Positions 12,703 to 25,941 of a stretch of 64,000 bases of DNA are shown piece by piece (within the stretch, counting starts at the first letter, position 1; every line of letters begins with the position of its first letter). The stretch is from contig CANTUZ010000026.1 in assembly GCA_947846985.1 (NCBI GenBank), positions 54,418,730-54,482,729 on the forward strand. Direction: 5' to 3'. The translations under genes were made by a program, and so were the position numbers. This DNA comes from Fratercula arctica (Eukaryota > Chordata > Aves > Charadriiformes > Alcidae). The notes below the pieces were generated by a model. The model ran no database searches, had not been told where the DNA came from, and saw only the letters and a list, made by a program, of their open reading frames with translations.

Positions 12703-15700
12703 GTGAGTTTTCATCTGCTGTTGAAGATAGAGCCTGCTATGTTTCTTGGAGAAAAGCTGGGAGAAGTGTTTTAATCTCAGATACAGATTTCAAGAATTAT
12801 CTGAAATTACTCTGATATAGTATCCTTCACTGCGTGATTCCTCAAGTTTAAATACATGCCCATGTTGTTGACAAGAAGATTATTTTTACAGTGAAAATAA
12901 AACAAGGACCAGAGGAGAGAGGTTCATATTACTTTTGTTGTTTGTTGTTTTTATTCCAGACAAAACATTCTTATATAAGCCTTGGTAGAATAAATGCAAA
13001 ATGTTTTCTCTTTCAAAAATATTCTTTCTTAGCTCTTGGCCAATAAAGATGGCCTATGGTAAATTACTACATTACTTTTGTGCAGCATGGGGTAAAATTT
13101 CAGTGCAATGTGTTGATGTTGAACCAGATAGCTGCCGTTAGGGTAATTGGAAGTCACACATCTAAATCCCTTCACAGCGCTGCAGTTTGGGCAAAAATGT
13201 TGATATACTTCACTTTATTCATTCTTCAAACACACACAATAAAATAACTTTGGACTTCACATATCAGTAGGAAATAAAGAGGAATAGCTGGCCTCATTTG
13301 ACAGCCTGGCATTATGTGGATATAGAGAGGGTTGGGCAAGAGAATAGGTCCTTTTGGTTTTGAAGCAGAAGTTTCAATTGGTTTAGTTTGAGAAGGGTGA
13401 AAGGGCAGAAAACAGAAGGGCAGTGACAGAAAATATAGAAATAGTTGTCATTGCGAGTTATTTGCTTTTTCTTTTCTCACCTTGAAGGAAGGTGGTGGCA
13501 AAAAAATATCACAAGGATATGGAAAAGAAAAATTGTAGTTTTTCAATACATAAAACAGGATTTGGACAGGAAAGTTGTATTCTATTTGAAAGGTGTACTA
13601 GCAGGTGGCAACTGAAACAATAACACACTGCTCTTTTATTTTCCTTATTTATTTAGCTTGTACTGATGGTGTTTCAAATTAGCATACTTATTGCAGAAGG
13701 AATCCTAAAATAAATACCACATGTTTAAGCAACAGCCTATGGCATGCTTTTGTACTTTTTCACAGATTAAATGTGATTCATTTAACAGGACTACAGAAAA
13801 ATTCAGATACTAGATTTTCTAGATTAAAGTTTTCTTTCAGAAGGCAAGGTACATACTTAAATCATGTGTCGAATTTCTTTGAAGTCATCTCCATGCTCTT
13901 CCCCATGTTTTAACTAGTCGTGAAACTAGGTGATGATACCTAAGAGGAGATTTTAACTAATTCAAGCCATGTGCAGTAAAGATAATATTCTTAAAGATTT
14001 GTGTATGAATAATAGAAGAATGGTGAAGCTTAACAGGAACATCAGGAAGTTACTGTTGCCAGTTGTTATTTAGACTGGAGAAAGATGTCTCATGTGGCGT
14101 GTGACTAGTAAAGTGATCAGTGTAGCAACTACTTAGTCTGATGATACTGTGGATAATAATATTTATAAGGTTCTGGGAACAGAATACGTCCCCCGGCAGC
14201 CTACAGAGAGTTTTGATACTGTGAAATTTTTGGATTTACAAATGGAAGTTAAACCATTTTAGAAGTTCATAGATTATTTCATAGGTTAAAGTAAATTATG
14301 TTTATTTATGTATGTCTGGATGGGTGCATAGGTACATAACATCCATTTAAAGTAAATAGCAATGATTTCATTTTTATTTTGAGTTAAAGAAAAAGGCAAA
14401 GCATTCTTCAGAGTTACAGTTTTCCACATTCCTCCTCTTCCATTTAAAAATAAAAATAATCGTATGCAACATGATACGTAATCCTGTGATCTCATGGTAG
14501 TGGCATACGTGGTAACCACTCACCTCTATTGCTGTTAGGATTCTGGCATTAAAATGTACCATGACACTCTTGTTACCCTCTTTGCTTTCAGATTTCTCTA
14601 GAAGTAAAATGCACTCTTTCTACTTGCCACCTGATGGTGTTCTGAAAAGCAGTTACTTCATGTGCTGTGTGCAGCTAGGTGTATAGGCTGATGAACAACA
14701 CCTTTGTGGAATCTCCTGATGCTGAGTGCATTATGCCTGTGTGCTGTGACAAGTATGTCATACTACTTTGGTTAAATATATCATCCAGTTGATTTTGATA
14801 GTACTGTGTGTTCTTTTTGATATCTGAAAAAAAAGCTTGCGGTTTTGACAGTTATTGCTTAGAGCAGGAGTTCTAATGTTAGATCTAACACCAACAGTAC
14901 CATTAATTTAGTGATAAAACTGATAGTGAAGATCTGTGAAAGTGAAGAGGACACAACAGACATCCAGCAGTATTTACATTACAGTACAATAAATTCAATA
15001 ACCTGAATTTTAATGCTCCTATGAAGGTGCTGTGAAGATGTTTGTAATAACTGATAAAGGCACAGAATATATGCTTTGTTAAGGGTAAAGAATGTCAGTA
15101 CCTAGCACTTCAAGTAATTTAAGTTTGATAGTATCTGTCAATGTCTTTGAAAGTCATCCAAAGTTTCTAATAACTGTCCATCTTCCTTTGAGACATACAG
15201 CATATTCAGTGGCTTCTATATAACAATGCCTCTCAAAGAACATTGGTCCAACAGAGACACCAGATAGTCAGAATACTTCCAGTATGAAAAATGAGTAAAA
15301 ATAGGCACCTAAACTAGAGTCAAATAATAAGCATGTCTGCAAGCCAACATATAATTCTGTCAGCAAGTTTTACAAATAAAACAATGCAATTCTTCTTTGT
15401 TAGACATCTCAGAAAGTGCTTAAATAATGGTAATTTCTGCAAGCAAGGTAAAAATCTTGTCTGCATAAGCAGATTTACTGTATTTACTGAATGTTTTAAA
15501 GTGACTTGATTTTAATTACTTGATCACATAAGGCCTTACTTTGCTCACGTGGCATCAGAAATCAAGAGTCTAGGGATATATCTTCTGCTAGCATGAAATG
15601 GATTAGTTCCACAAGTTTAGTGAAGTCACGCCTATTTGAACAGGAGAAAATGTGACCCATCTAGTTAAAATGGGAAGCAAGGAGACACTTTGCTATTAAA

Positions 15701-18700
15701 AAAAAGCTGTGCTGACTATAAACAACTTCCTGTTTCCTTTATTCCTTTCCTTTTTACCTCTTATGGTTTTGCACCCCGTTAAATGACTGTTAAGCCTTGC
15801 ACCTCTGCTGCTTTTGTAGTGGTGAGCTAAAGCATGCTGCAATTTGATACTACACTCAGAAAGGGTCTGAAGCATTCCAGAATCTCTGATTCCATAAAAT
15901 AAATTAGAATGCAAATCTGAGATAATCAACCAGATTACATTTCAGATGTATAAATGGCACAGTGCTGTTGCAGGAGCTGGTTTTTTTGCTCATGGTACTG
16001 TTTTCAGCTTGCTCTTTAGCTGTTGGGTCAGATGCGTGGTGCTCGCTTCCTGTGAGATTTAAATGCAATACATCTTATTCCCCCATTGTCTATGCTTTCT
16101 CATGCTGAAATTCTCACACTAGGACTGTGTTAGCTGTTACGCCTTACAGAGCAGGTGAACTCATTATAGTAAAAGTGGTACATTTTGAAATGCAGTAGTT
16201 ACAGTTGTATTTTTCAGGAAGTCTATGTATTTTGGGTAAATGTAAAATAGCAATACTAAACATTGCCAAGTAATAACTTTCAGATTCCTGGAATTACTTC
16301 TGGCAGCCAGTAAGTACCAAAAAGAATTCAGTTCAGCTTTGGGTTCAGAATTTGAAAAATGGCAAAGATCAGAAGAAATTTTTTTCTTTTTTTTTTTTGT
16401 TAAATTAATGGAATTCAGCATTCATGATGAGAAGTATTCAAAAGCAGAGGCCAAGTAGAGTTTTGGAGTTATGTGTTAAAAAAACCAACCAAACAAAAAA
16501 AAAAAACCCCAAACCTAGTAAATAATCTTGTGTTTTTTCTCGTGGTGACACTACTTCTGGAAAACTCACTTTCGTTTCAGTTGGCCTATATGGAGAACAG
16601 GCCCGTTGAGTGATTTTGTTTGAGTAGCTTAGGGCTGCTCTGACAAGGAACAGCCATGAGAGGATATTATTTACTACTTTCTTTGGACTGAAGTACCTAG
16701 TTTATACGTTACCACTATTCCTTCTCCTGTTGGAGTGTTTTCCTGCTAACTACGTCAGCGTCTAGGAATCAAGCTGAGTGTTTTTGCCGTCATTGGTGAT
16801 AAAGGTTTGCTGGGCAGCTCCTATTTTTCCAGTGTCCTTTGACTTCCGATTTTTAACTTGACAATTCTTGTGATTAGTGAAGTTGACACAGAAAAAAACT
16901 TGTAGTCCTTTAATAAATTTGTTGGTTTATCCTGTGCAAAGAGGAGGATAATATGTTTGACTTCCTGCCTGACATCTTGGTTTTGTGGGAGAGCAATTGT
17001 GATATGAGCAGAAGACAGTGTATCTGTTCAGGAAGAAGAAAAGGACAGACCTCCTAACCATACCATGGAGACGTGGTTGCTCATTTCAGGGGGACAACTT
17101 AAATTTCTCTGCTAATAGGAATATGTAAGCAGAGAGTGGTAGTAGCTGCTTATCTTCAGCTCATAGGAAAAAACAATTATAGATTTATTGTAATAAAAAG
17201 ATTTAGACTATTAAGGTACTTATATTTGGGAACTTTTGGGTTTTTTTGTACCTGCTATCAGCTTTTATGTTCAAATACTCATTTAATACACCTTGCTTGG
17301 AGCGTAACCATTGTGCCAGTAGAGCTGGATGCTCAGAGCCAGCAGATCTCTTGAAAGCGAAATTGCCAATTTAACGGACTTATTTTAAAACATAATTCTT
17401 CCCTTAAAAATTACTTTTGAATATATCATGACTAGCTCATTAGACCTTTTTCAGCTCTCAAATGTGGCAGCTCTATTTTTGCCCTCTGTCTCTTCCTACA
17501 AATTGTTATACTACATTGAAACATTAAATGAAAGCAGAAGAAAGCCAAAAAGCCATCATCTTCAGATGTTCTTGCTCAGTGATTTTGCTGCCTGAGAAAG
17601 GGGGAGTAGCTGTGTAGCTGTTGGGTGTTTCCAGTCAAGTGAGACATGGGTGGCCTCCACCTCAGGAGAACCTTGGAGAATGCCTGACTTCTTGTGGCCA
17701 CGTTTCCCCTTTTTGACTTCACCTCACAGCATCTTCAGCTGCTGGAAGGGTCCTTGCATGACTGCTACTCCAGGAAGCCCATCATGGGGCAAGAGCTTTT
17801 ACAGAGATGTCTTATTATGGAGCTGAATCTCTTGCTCAGTCAGTATTTAGCACCTGGTGCTACCTCCATTGGTGGGCCAAAGTACTGGGTACCCTCCATA
17901 AGCATTTATAATTCCAACTTGGTTGCAACTTCCCTTTTTTTTTAAAAAAAAAAAAAAGGAAGTTAATTCTTAAGTAAGTGATAGGGGAGGAGATTTGAGG
18001 ACATAAGTAAGTGGTTTCTTAAATAAATAGGTGTTATATGAGCATCCAAATATAGAGCACATAGGGTTCGCCTGACTCTTTCTATAATTATCCAGAGGTA
18101 AAAGGATAAAATTATTTAAAGTTGATTACTTCTATTGTTGATAGTATAGAGCTTTCAATTTGGTTACTTTCTGAACAGTTTCAAATGTAGGAGAGCTTCA
18201 CTAACCCATTTGTTCAATGACTTCAATTAAGAAGTCTGACAATATTCAGAACAGTCTTAGTCTAAACATTGCCTTTTTTGCTGTTCTCCATTTTTGAATG
18301 TTCACAGAACTGCTTTTTTCTACATCCCAAACTCACGACCCTAAAGTGCTTCTCTGAACAATGATGTGATCATTTTGCCTGAATTTATTGCAAGGATAAC
18401 AACATTTTTTCAATTTGTTCTGTCCTCATGGTGTTGCAAAACTGTTCTAAACTTTTCTTCACCAGAATAGCAACAGTTCTGTGGTATTTCGATAATTGCC
18501 CTATAGAACATGCCCTTTAATGGCAGTAATGTGTAAAGGTATTTTTACATAAAAGGGCAAAGGTACAGGTATTCAGGAATCTACTACATTCTATTTCACA
18601 GGTTTTCTTACATTAAAATGTCATTCTCAATATTTTACTGCTGTAGTTGTGTTTTGGTTTTTTTTCCATATGCAACAAACTTTCAGTGATAGAAATTCCT

Positions 18701-21312
18701 TTCTTTATTTTGCTGTCAAAGTAATGGTATTGGAAAGAGCAGTAAAACTGTAATTCATGGGTAATGTTGCAGCGAGGACTCAAAGAGGTAAATAATGTGT
18801 TTTGCCACTGTTTCTAAAATACCACTTAGACCTTTTCTGTCACTTCACTGTGCTGTGTCAGTTGAGGATAACTTGCATTTCAGTCACTGGTGTTAAGGAA
18901 GATGCTGGGGAGAAAGAATTTAATGATCATCAGTATAGGTTCTAGTTTGGGCAACAAGAAGCCATGGAGTTTATTATCAGATGATGTTACACAAATGTGT
19001 CTTCTAACTAAAGTGAAATCAGTCATAAATTTAGGATTCTTGTGGACTTGTGTTATAAAAGTGGCTGTCAGGTCAATAATGGTATATTTTACATGGCACA
19101 TCTTAAAAGACAGCTGTGATTCCTGTGTGTGAATAGAATCCATAATTAGACTGTACCTGAGCCTCTACAAAGCTTGCATCTCTCATGAGACATTGTCTAT
19201 TGTGCCATGTGGAGGATAAGGACTGGGATGAAGAGGGGTATGTCAGGGGCTTCTCTGCTAATCCAGACCCCTATAGTTAATTTGAAGCAATTTTACTTTT
19301 ATCAGGAGGCAAACAAGTATACAGGACATGTGAGAATCCATACATTTTAGTAATCATTAGATTTGGCAGGGGGAGATAGGAGGTTTGCGCATGTGGGTTT
19401 TTTTTTTTTTGTAAATCTCCCTTTTTTATGTGTATGTGAAAATTATCACATTGCTGCTGTACACCTTTGTTTGAAGAACCAGGTGAATGATGTGCTACAT
19501 ATACACAAGTATTAGTGTGATGTGCTTGCTGCAAGTAGACTGGTAGAGAGTACTCCAAGCGTTGGGTTGTCTGCTGCCTTGAACTTAACTTTTTTTTTAA
19601 CTCCTGTGTGCTTGAGCTTTGAATTTTACTTTCAGATCCAGGTGTTTCTTAAAATGTCAAAAATCTTTGCATTCAAGACTGCAGTATTGATTCTTACAGG
19701 AATCTGGATATGAACCTGAATCTGAAAGTTTGTAGGCTATTCAGGAAAGAATGTATGGTTTTGATACTAGTTTAGGTAATGCCTTATGTTTCAGAGAGAT
19801 TCAATCTAATTTTCGTTTTTTGGCTTCTCAGAGCGTATGTGGTTAATATTGTCTGATATTTTTGGCTTTGTTCTACAAGGAGAAGATATTAATGAAAAAA
19901 AGCACATTTTTACTGCACTTTTGTGCAGCTTAGGCTTTAGAGTGGTTTCTAAATACTTATTTCAACCTGTAAACCTCAAGTGCACAGACTGTTAAAGGAT
20001 TAATAACTGTACAGATTCATGGTCAGTTCTTGCGTTATTACTGTATGAAGAATATTCTTTTAGTTCTCAGTGTGAAATAAAATAGAAATAGTGATCACTT
20101 TTACTTAAGCAATTTTTTATGGCTTTTATTTAAAATCAACTTGAAAATGCCAATATATGGCCTATGAATATTATGTATTGGACATTTTCGTGCATATACA
20201 TGAGCTGTATGTTTATTAGTGACCAAGAAAGTTCAACTGAATCTCTGTTCAACTGACTTCTCACTTAGTGTATTTTTATGAATATGACTTCATTATTTTC
20301 TTTAAGCTCTGTTCTCTAGAAGACTAAATATGCTGTGTATGTGTTTGGGCCATAAAGGTGTCACAGCAAACCCAGGGTTGATTGCTTTCATGTAAGTGTG
20401 GTCTAGCAGCACTTACTCCACTCTTCAGTCTTTTCTCATGGCATGCAACTCCAGCCATTGGCAGTTTGGTTCTTTTTTCTCCCCAATATTCTTAATATAT
20501 CCCACTGTAAGTAATATATGCAACAAACATTTGTGGAAGAAGCAGGTTTTCAGTCACTGAGACTTTTTGGTCTGCGTGTCTTAGGATCTCAGTTATTCTA
20601 CAGATACCCAAATATCGTGTGATACCTCATGAACTAATTTTTCCTTTTTATCCCAGATCTCTCTTTAGTGATAGCATTGCAGTGCATGTTCCTTTTGAAG
20701 ATCTTCTATCAGACTGAAAGCTTGTGTGTGGGAAGCTCTGCATTTTTACTATGAATATTTTCTATATATATATTTGCCTTTCGGTGTCATGATTATACAC
20801 CAATAGTATGTAAATTAGATGGCCCTGTAAGCTTACTTGTTACCTAAATCAAAGAATCGGTGCCTGACAGTAAGTTTAGATTAGTTACCCTGTTGAAATG
20901 GCTGCACTGAGGTTTTGGATATGGTCTGGGCTGATGTCATGGAAAGAACAGGGACTGCAGCATTAATTTGAGGTATTTTGTATATTATTGCCTATGACAG
21001 TACCAATCACACAGACTGTAAACATTGCCCACTTACTTGGGTTTTTTCCTAACCCCTTCTCCCAGATGTACCAATCTTTGTCTCATTAGACCAGTTTCTG
21101 AACATTTCTACTGTGGATAGTGCTTAGAAGAAGTAAGGGAGCAAATAATGACTCTATTTGCTAGTTTATTGCAAGGGAAAAAGGAGCGAGCTAGAGCTTC
21201 TGATTAAACAATATTATATAGAAAAAATAAGCTTGTTAGTTTTAAAGAATACACTTACAGTGAGGTTTTTTATTAAAAAAAAAAAAGAAACCAAAGGAAC
21301 TCATGAAAACCT

Positions 21313-21334
21313 CTTTTTTTTTTTTTTTTTTTTT
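21313..21334 (+). repeat. poly(T) tract
   Basis: An uninterrupted T run of about 22 bases in intron 3. A run of 12 As lies about 40 bp upstream, at 21275-21286. There is no retroelement body next to it that I can recognise, so it is recorded as simple sequence. Confidence 0.85.
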
Positions 21335-22292
21335 CAAAATTAATTTTGCTGAGGCAAGTTGCATTTCATCATTTTCTCTGGAAACAGTCAATAGCTTGGA
21401 CTCAGGAGAATGAGGTTTAGAACATTTTATATAACGTGATGTATATTCTCAATGCTCATATTTAAAGCTGTTTGCTTAATTGCTGAAGTCAATCTTCAGT
21501 GTGATATGTGACTTAATTACAACCTGTTCTCATATTCTCAGTGTTAGTAACCTCAGAGCAAGTTTGTTCTGCTCAGCTTTGACCTGCAGCCCACTTACTT
21601 GCGGATTGACTGTCACGAAGGCAGTACTGAAGTTGTCTTAGAATGAATGGAAGGTGATGGTCTGTTGCAGAAAATTGTGAAATTGTGTTTTGAAATCAAA
21701 TTGTAAGCAATCATATAGGTGCAAGGTATCAATAATGCAGCATGTGAGAAAGAGGAAACTCAGTAAATTACAGTCTGCTATCCTTGCTGAAGGATTTGAT
21801 ATAGCAATGACAACTTAAAAAAAAAAAGTAAGGTTTCATTTGTTGTGTACAAATTTCTAGGCAAATAATGATAAAGCTCATGGTGCAGAGTCCCCCTCAC
21901 CACCTCATCGCTGTTGTTGCTATATTCAGCATTCTATGCCTTACAACAAATGAGGTAGAATTAAAGAATATAACAAGAGAAGGATATTGCATTGCCTATT
22001 TCAAAGTTGTTCAGTTAGTAGGCTTCTTAATTTGACTTAAAAGAAAATAAGTTTATGTTTATGTGTGTCTCTGAATACGAAGTTTTCGTGAAAGAGTTCT
22101 GAGAATTGACAGGAGATCATTGATGTCTGCTAACAAACTTAAAAATTCCAACAACTGTATGAAACTGTAGCATAGCATGAAGATGCATTAGAAGTTAAGG
22201 TAAAAGCTCTGAAACAGGTAACAAAAGCTATTTACATATAATCAGGTCTGTATGCCAATACACAATAGCTGGCTTTATTAGTCCTGAAACGT

Positions 22293-22736
22293 AAAAGAAA
22301 GATGGGGACAAACTTTTTAGCAGGACCTGTTCCGATAGGACAAGGGATAATGGCTTTAAACTGAAAGAGGGAAGATTCAGACTAGATACAAGGAAGAAAT
22401 TTTTTACACTGAGGGTGGTGAAACACTGGCACAGGTTGCCCGGAGAGGCGGTAGCTGCCCCGTCCCTGGCAACATTCGAGGTCAGGTTGGATGGAGCTCT
22501 GAGCAACCTGATCTAGTTGAAGACGTCCCTGCTCATTGCAGGGGGGTTGGACTAGATGACCTTTAAAGGTCCCTTCCAACCCACACAGAATCACAGAATG
22601 GTTTGGGTTAGAAGGGACCTTAAAGATCATCCAGTTCCAGCCCCCCGTCATGGGCAGGGATACTTCCCACTAGACCAGGCTGCTCAAAGCCTCATCCAGC
22701 CTGGCCTTGAAACCCAAAGTGTTCTATGATTCTGTG
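22293..22736 (+). mobile_element. CR1 LINE 3' fragment (host copy, interrupted)
   Basis: A sense-oriented CR1 3' region. It starts near AAAAGAAAGATGGGGACA and runs through GGACAAGGGATAATGGCTTT, AGGAAGAAATTTTTTACACT and GGTTGGACTAGATGACCTTT. It stops at 22583, is interrupted by a second CR1 in the opposite orientation, and resumes at 22711 to the CR1 end TTCTATGATTCTGTG. About 317 bp of host CR1 is present. It covers part of the CR1 3' untranslated end and the last codons at most, so it has no coding capacity. Confidence 0.93.
22584..22710 (-). mobile_element. CR1 LINE 3' fragment nested in another CR1
   Basis: A 127-bp CR1 tail on the minus strand. It begins on the + strand with CACAGAATCACAGAATGG, the reverse complement of a CR1 terminus, and ends with the complement of an internal 3' segment (CCAGCCTGGCCTTGAA). 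It sits exactly inside the older + strand CR1. The hexamer AACCCA is present on both sides (22578-22583 and 22711-22716) and reads as the target site duplication. The order of insertion is therefore clear: the host CR1 came first and this one later. Confidence 0.92.
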
Positions 22737-25647
22737 TTACCTTTCTATAAAATTTTCTTGAACTCATCTGGAAATATAAATTGTCAGCTACTAGCAGTTT
22801 AGGGTAAGTGTTAACAGTTCATCACTAGCACATAAACTCTTGAACTCTTATGGAAACACTTCTGACATACCTGCTCCATTTACTCCCTACTGAAGAATGT
22901 GCTGATTTTAATTGATGTGTTTTAGCAGGTGTTTTATATTTTCCAACTTTGTGGATAAGTATAGAGTAAATATTCAATATTGACACTTCTAATTTAATAA
23001 GCACTAGCATCACCGAAGAAAGTAACCTCTATGAAAATGAGAAGTGGCTTAATGAGGGTAATATTTTTGTAACTTGGTCAACTACAACTAATTTAGCAGT
23101 GCTTATTTCCTTAAGAGAACTAGAAATCTGTGCAGAGCTTGTCTTACATTCGTATTCTACTAAAACAACAATCTTACCAGTGTACTGCTAAGAGCATCTA
23201 GTTACTTTATTGAAAATGGAGCCTTTCAAAGTGCAGATGTACTTATTACATTATTTCAAACTTCAGCGCTGCTACTAATCCATATTTATACACCTGAGTT
23301 TTTAAAAGACCAAAGGTTAAGTTCATATGTCTAATTTGAGACACTAAGGCACGAAAAGTATGACTAGTATTTTAAATAACTGTTCATAGGCAACCCCATT
23401 GTTACTGAGTGCATTTGGATTGCTCATTACTTTCTGAACTTCTACTTGAAAAATCTGAACATGCAATATGTTAAGAATTTATACTGCTTATGCTGTATGT
23501 CTTTCTAAAATACAGTATTTGATATTAAGTGTACTACTGATGAAGCAGTAATGACATGCAAGGTAGGTAGACCTCGTATTTGGTATGCCTATGATTTTTT
23601 TTTTTCAGGATTTAGGTGAAATTACGTTTATATGCTGGTTTCAAACTACATACGGTTTTAAGATTTAGGCACTGATGCTTTTGGCAGATCAGAAAGGAAC
23701 TGTCAAAAGACATGGAATCATATTAGAAGCATAAGGCCTATGTTATGTGTGCACGCTTTGCATATGGAGTACAGCTTTTCAAACAAGGTAGTGTTGGTAC
23801 ATGGGTGCTTCTCAAAGTCGGACACAGAGAGAGCAGGATTTTCAGTGTCAAGCTCTGTCTTATGTTTGTAAGTAACAGATGTCATCATGTGGATGTGTGT
23901 GTGACTACTGAAGAAAACCCCTCTGTGCAAGAATCCTGCATTATGTTGTGCAATCCTTTAAAAGAGGTGTTTTCAAGAGCAGCGGTAATTCAGTGAATTT
24001 GATTGGTTGATTTTAAGTCCTTGGTTTGATTTTATTTTTTTTTTTTTTATATTTTCAGATTTTGGCAATTCCAGGTTAGAGGCTCATGCATTAAGGTTTT
24101 TAGAAACAATTTTAAAAGCCAGTATTGAAATCAGTGGGAGATTTTCCTCTGCCCTAACTACCATTTTCTAAAATATATTACTCTTAGCAGCCTGTAATAG
24201 ATGCAGATGATTTGTGGAATAGATGTAGAAAATACTGAAGAATGTAAATCCAGTTCCTAAGCAAACTTACATCTGCCCACGTGGCATCAGAAACTTGGAC
24301 AGCTCTATCTCCTAAGAATGTATAGGCTTTACGGTCTTCAGAACATTTCTTTCTGAAGAAGATAAGACCACTTCTTTAGTTGATAATTACAGAACGAAAA
24401 TGATTTTCTGAGGAATTAGTATTATCAGTCAGGACTACGTCATCAGTTGGTGTTAATCAGTATTGCCCTGCTGACTTCAGTTATATATGACACTGGTGAT
24501 CTGGCCATTAGAAGATGCTAGGGGGTAAGCTTAAGTAAAAAGTTTACTGTGCCAGAAAAGAGTTGCGGAACTGATAGAATACTATTTCTATTAGGAATAT
24601 AATAACCTGCAAATATTTTGAAAGGCCTAGTTCTGACATTGCTTCTTAGCATCCTTCACCTCAACAGAGCAGTTTGTTAGTATTGAAATTTGAATTTTGT
24701 GAAGATACTGTGTCAGGATACTTATTTGGGGCATACTAGCTACCGGCTAATTCACTGAGGATGTTGTGGAGGTGATTTGTTTCAGCCAAATCTTACTGGT
24801 CACTGAAATTACAATTAATTTCTGAATTGCATTTTGTCACCCGCATCCAATGCTGCCCATGGAGAATGCTGCCTCTGTGTGATTACATGTATATGCATTT
24901 CTGTAACTGAGGTAAAAAACTGCTGAACAAAGGCCTGATGAGACCTTTGTCTCAAGCCTAGAAAAAAACACAAAGCTACTTCAAAATTAAACAAGGTTTG
25001 AAAATGAGACATGAAGGAGCAATGGAAAGATTAAGAGTTTTTTCCAAAAAACTTAATTTCTAAGTGAAATGAAAATACTACATTTCAAAATATCCAATCA
25101 GCTGCAGTGATAATACCAAAAAACAAAATACCAAAAAGCTCATTTAACACGGGGTAAAGTTCATTTGTAAATCATATCTAAATACTGTATTGTAAAAAAA
25201 TATGTGATGACTAACCTCTATAAATTATACCTTAATTGGCTGGCGTGGCTTCTTTTAAGGGTGTAAGCTGTTGGTAACATGATGACAAATGAACGCTAAT
25301 GAAAGGTAATAGGTGATAGGTGTTAGAACGCATACTCTTATTCATAAGTGCTACTCTAGCTGTCGATGCATTTTAAAGCATGATGACATGATTTTCAAAT
25401 GTACAAAGACCTGTTTTTTTTCTCACAGCATTATGTACATTTAATGTTTTTAAAAAATTTGTCTAATGAGTGTCCAATTTGGGTAAAATGCTAAGTATTA
25501 TCACACCTATTATCACTGGTATTTTTTTCTCACGTTAAATTAAAACGGGCTTGCATGTTCATTTTCAGCTTTCCCTTCACGCACACATTTTTCTGAGTTA
25601 ATGTTTCATATTTATTTTCATTTTTCCATTAATTTCTTCCTCTTCAG

Positions 25648-25941
25648 GTGCAATCTAGCTCCTGTGGTGGAGTTTGCTGCCGATGTGGGAACTAAATCTG
25701 ATTTTATTACCATGAACCCATCAGTTGTACAAAGAGCATTTGGAGGCTTTCGGAATGAGAGTGACAGAGAAAAATTTGTGCGTAGACTATCCATGCTGAA
25801 TGACAGTGTCCTTTGGATCCCTGCTTTCATGGTCAAAGGCGGAGAGAAGCACGTGGAGTGGGTTAATGCATTAATCCTTAAGAATAAATTGAAAGTGCGA
25901 ACCGCCTATCCATCACTGAGACTTATTCATGCTGTCAGAGG
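25648..25941 (+). CDS. ST8SIA4: ST8SIA4 exon 4 (residues 168-266)
   Basis: This exon encodes the core of the sialyltransferase fold. After the split Arg168 the frame reads [19 protein letters not shown] (rest of sialylmotif L), [20 protein letters not shown] (N204 sequon NES), [12 protein letters not shown] (N219 sequon NDS). It then covers the first two thirds of the polysialyltransferase domain, described for the family at about residues 246-277: [20 protein letters not shown]. The basic residues K246, K248, K250, R252, R259 and R265 that make this segment able to bind the growing chain are all present. Acceptor CTTCAG at 25642-25647; donor GG/GTAAGT at 25942. It is 294 nt long, phase 2 at both ends. 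There is no stop codon or frameshift. Confidence 0.98.

Larger units (their letters stand above)
12703..25647 (+). other. ST8SIA4: ST8SIA4 intron 3
   Basis: A 12.9-kb phase-2 intron. The donor is GTGAGTTTTC; the acceptor is the pyrimidine-rich TTTCTTCCTCTTCAG ending at 25647. It contains a nested CR1 pair (22293-22736), A/T homopolymers (about 16480-16506 A-rich; 21313-21334 T-rich), and a 16-bp exact repeat shared between 15546 and 24278. The rest is AT-rich sequence in which I recognise nothing. Confidence 0.9.
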
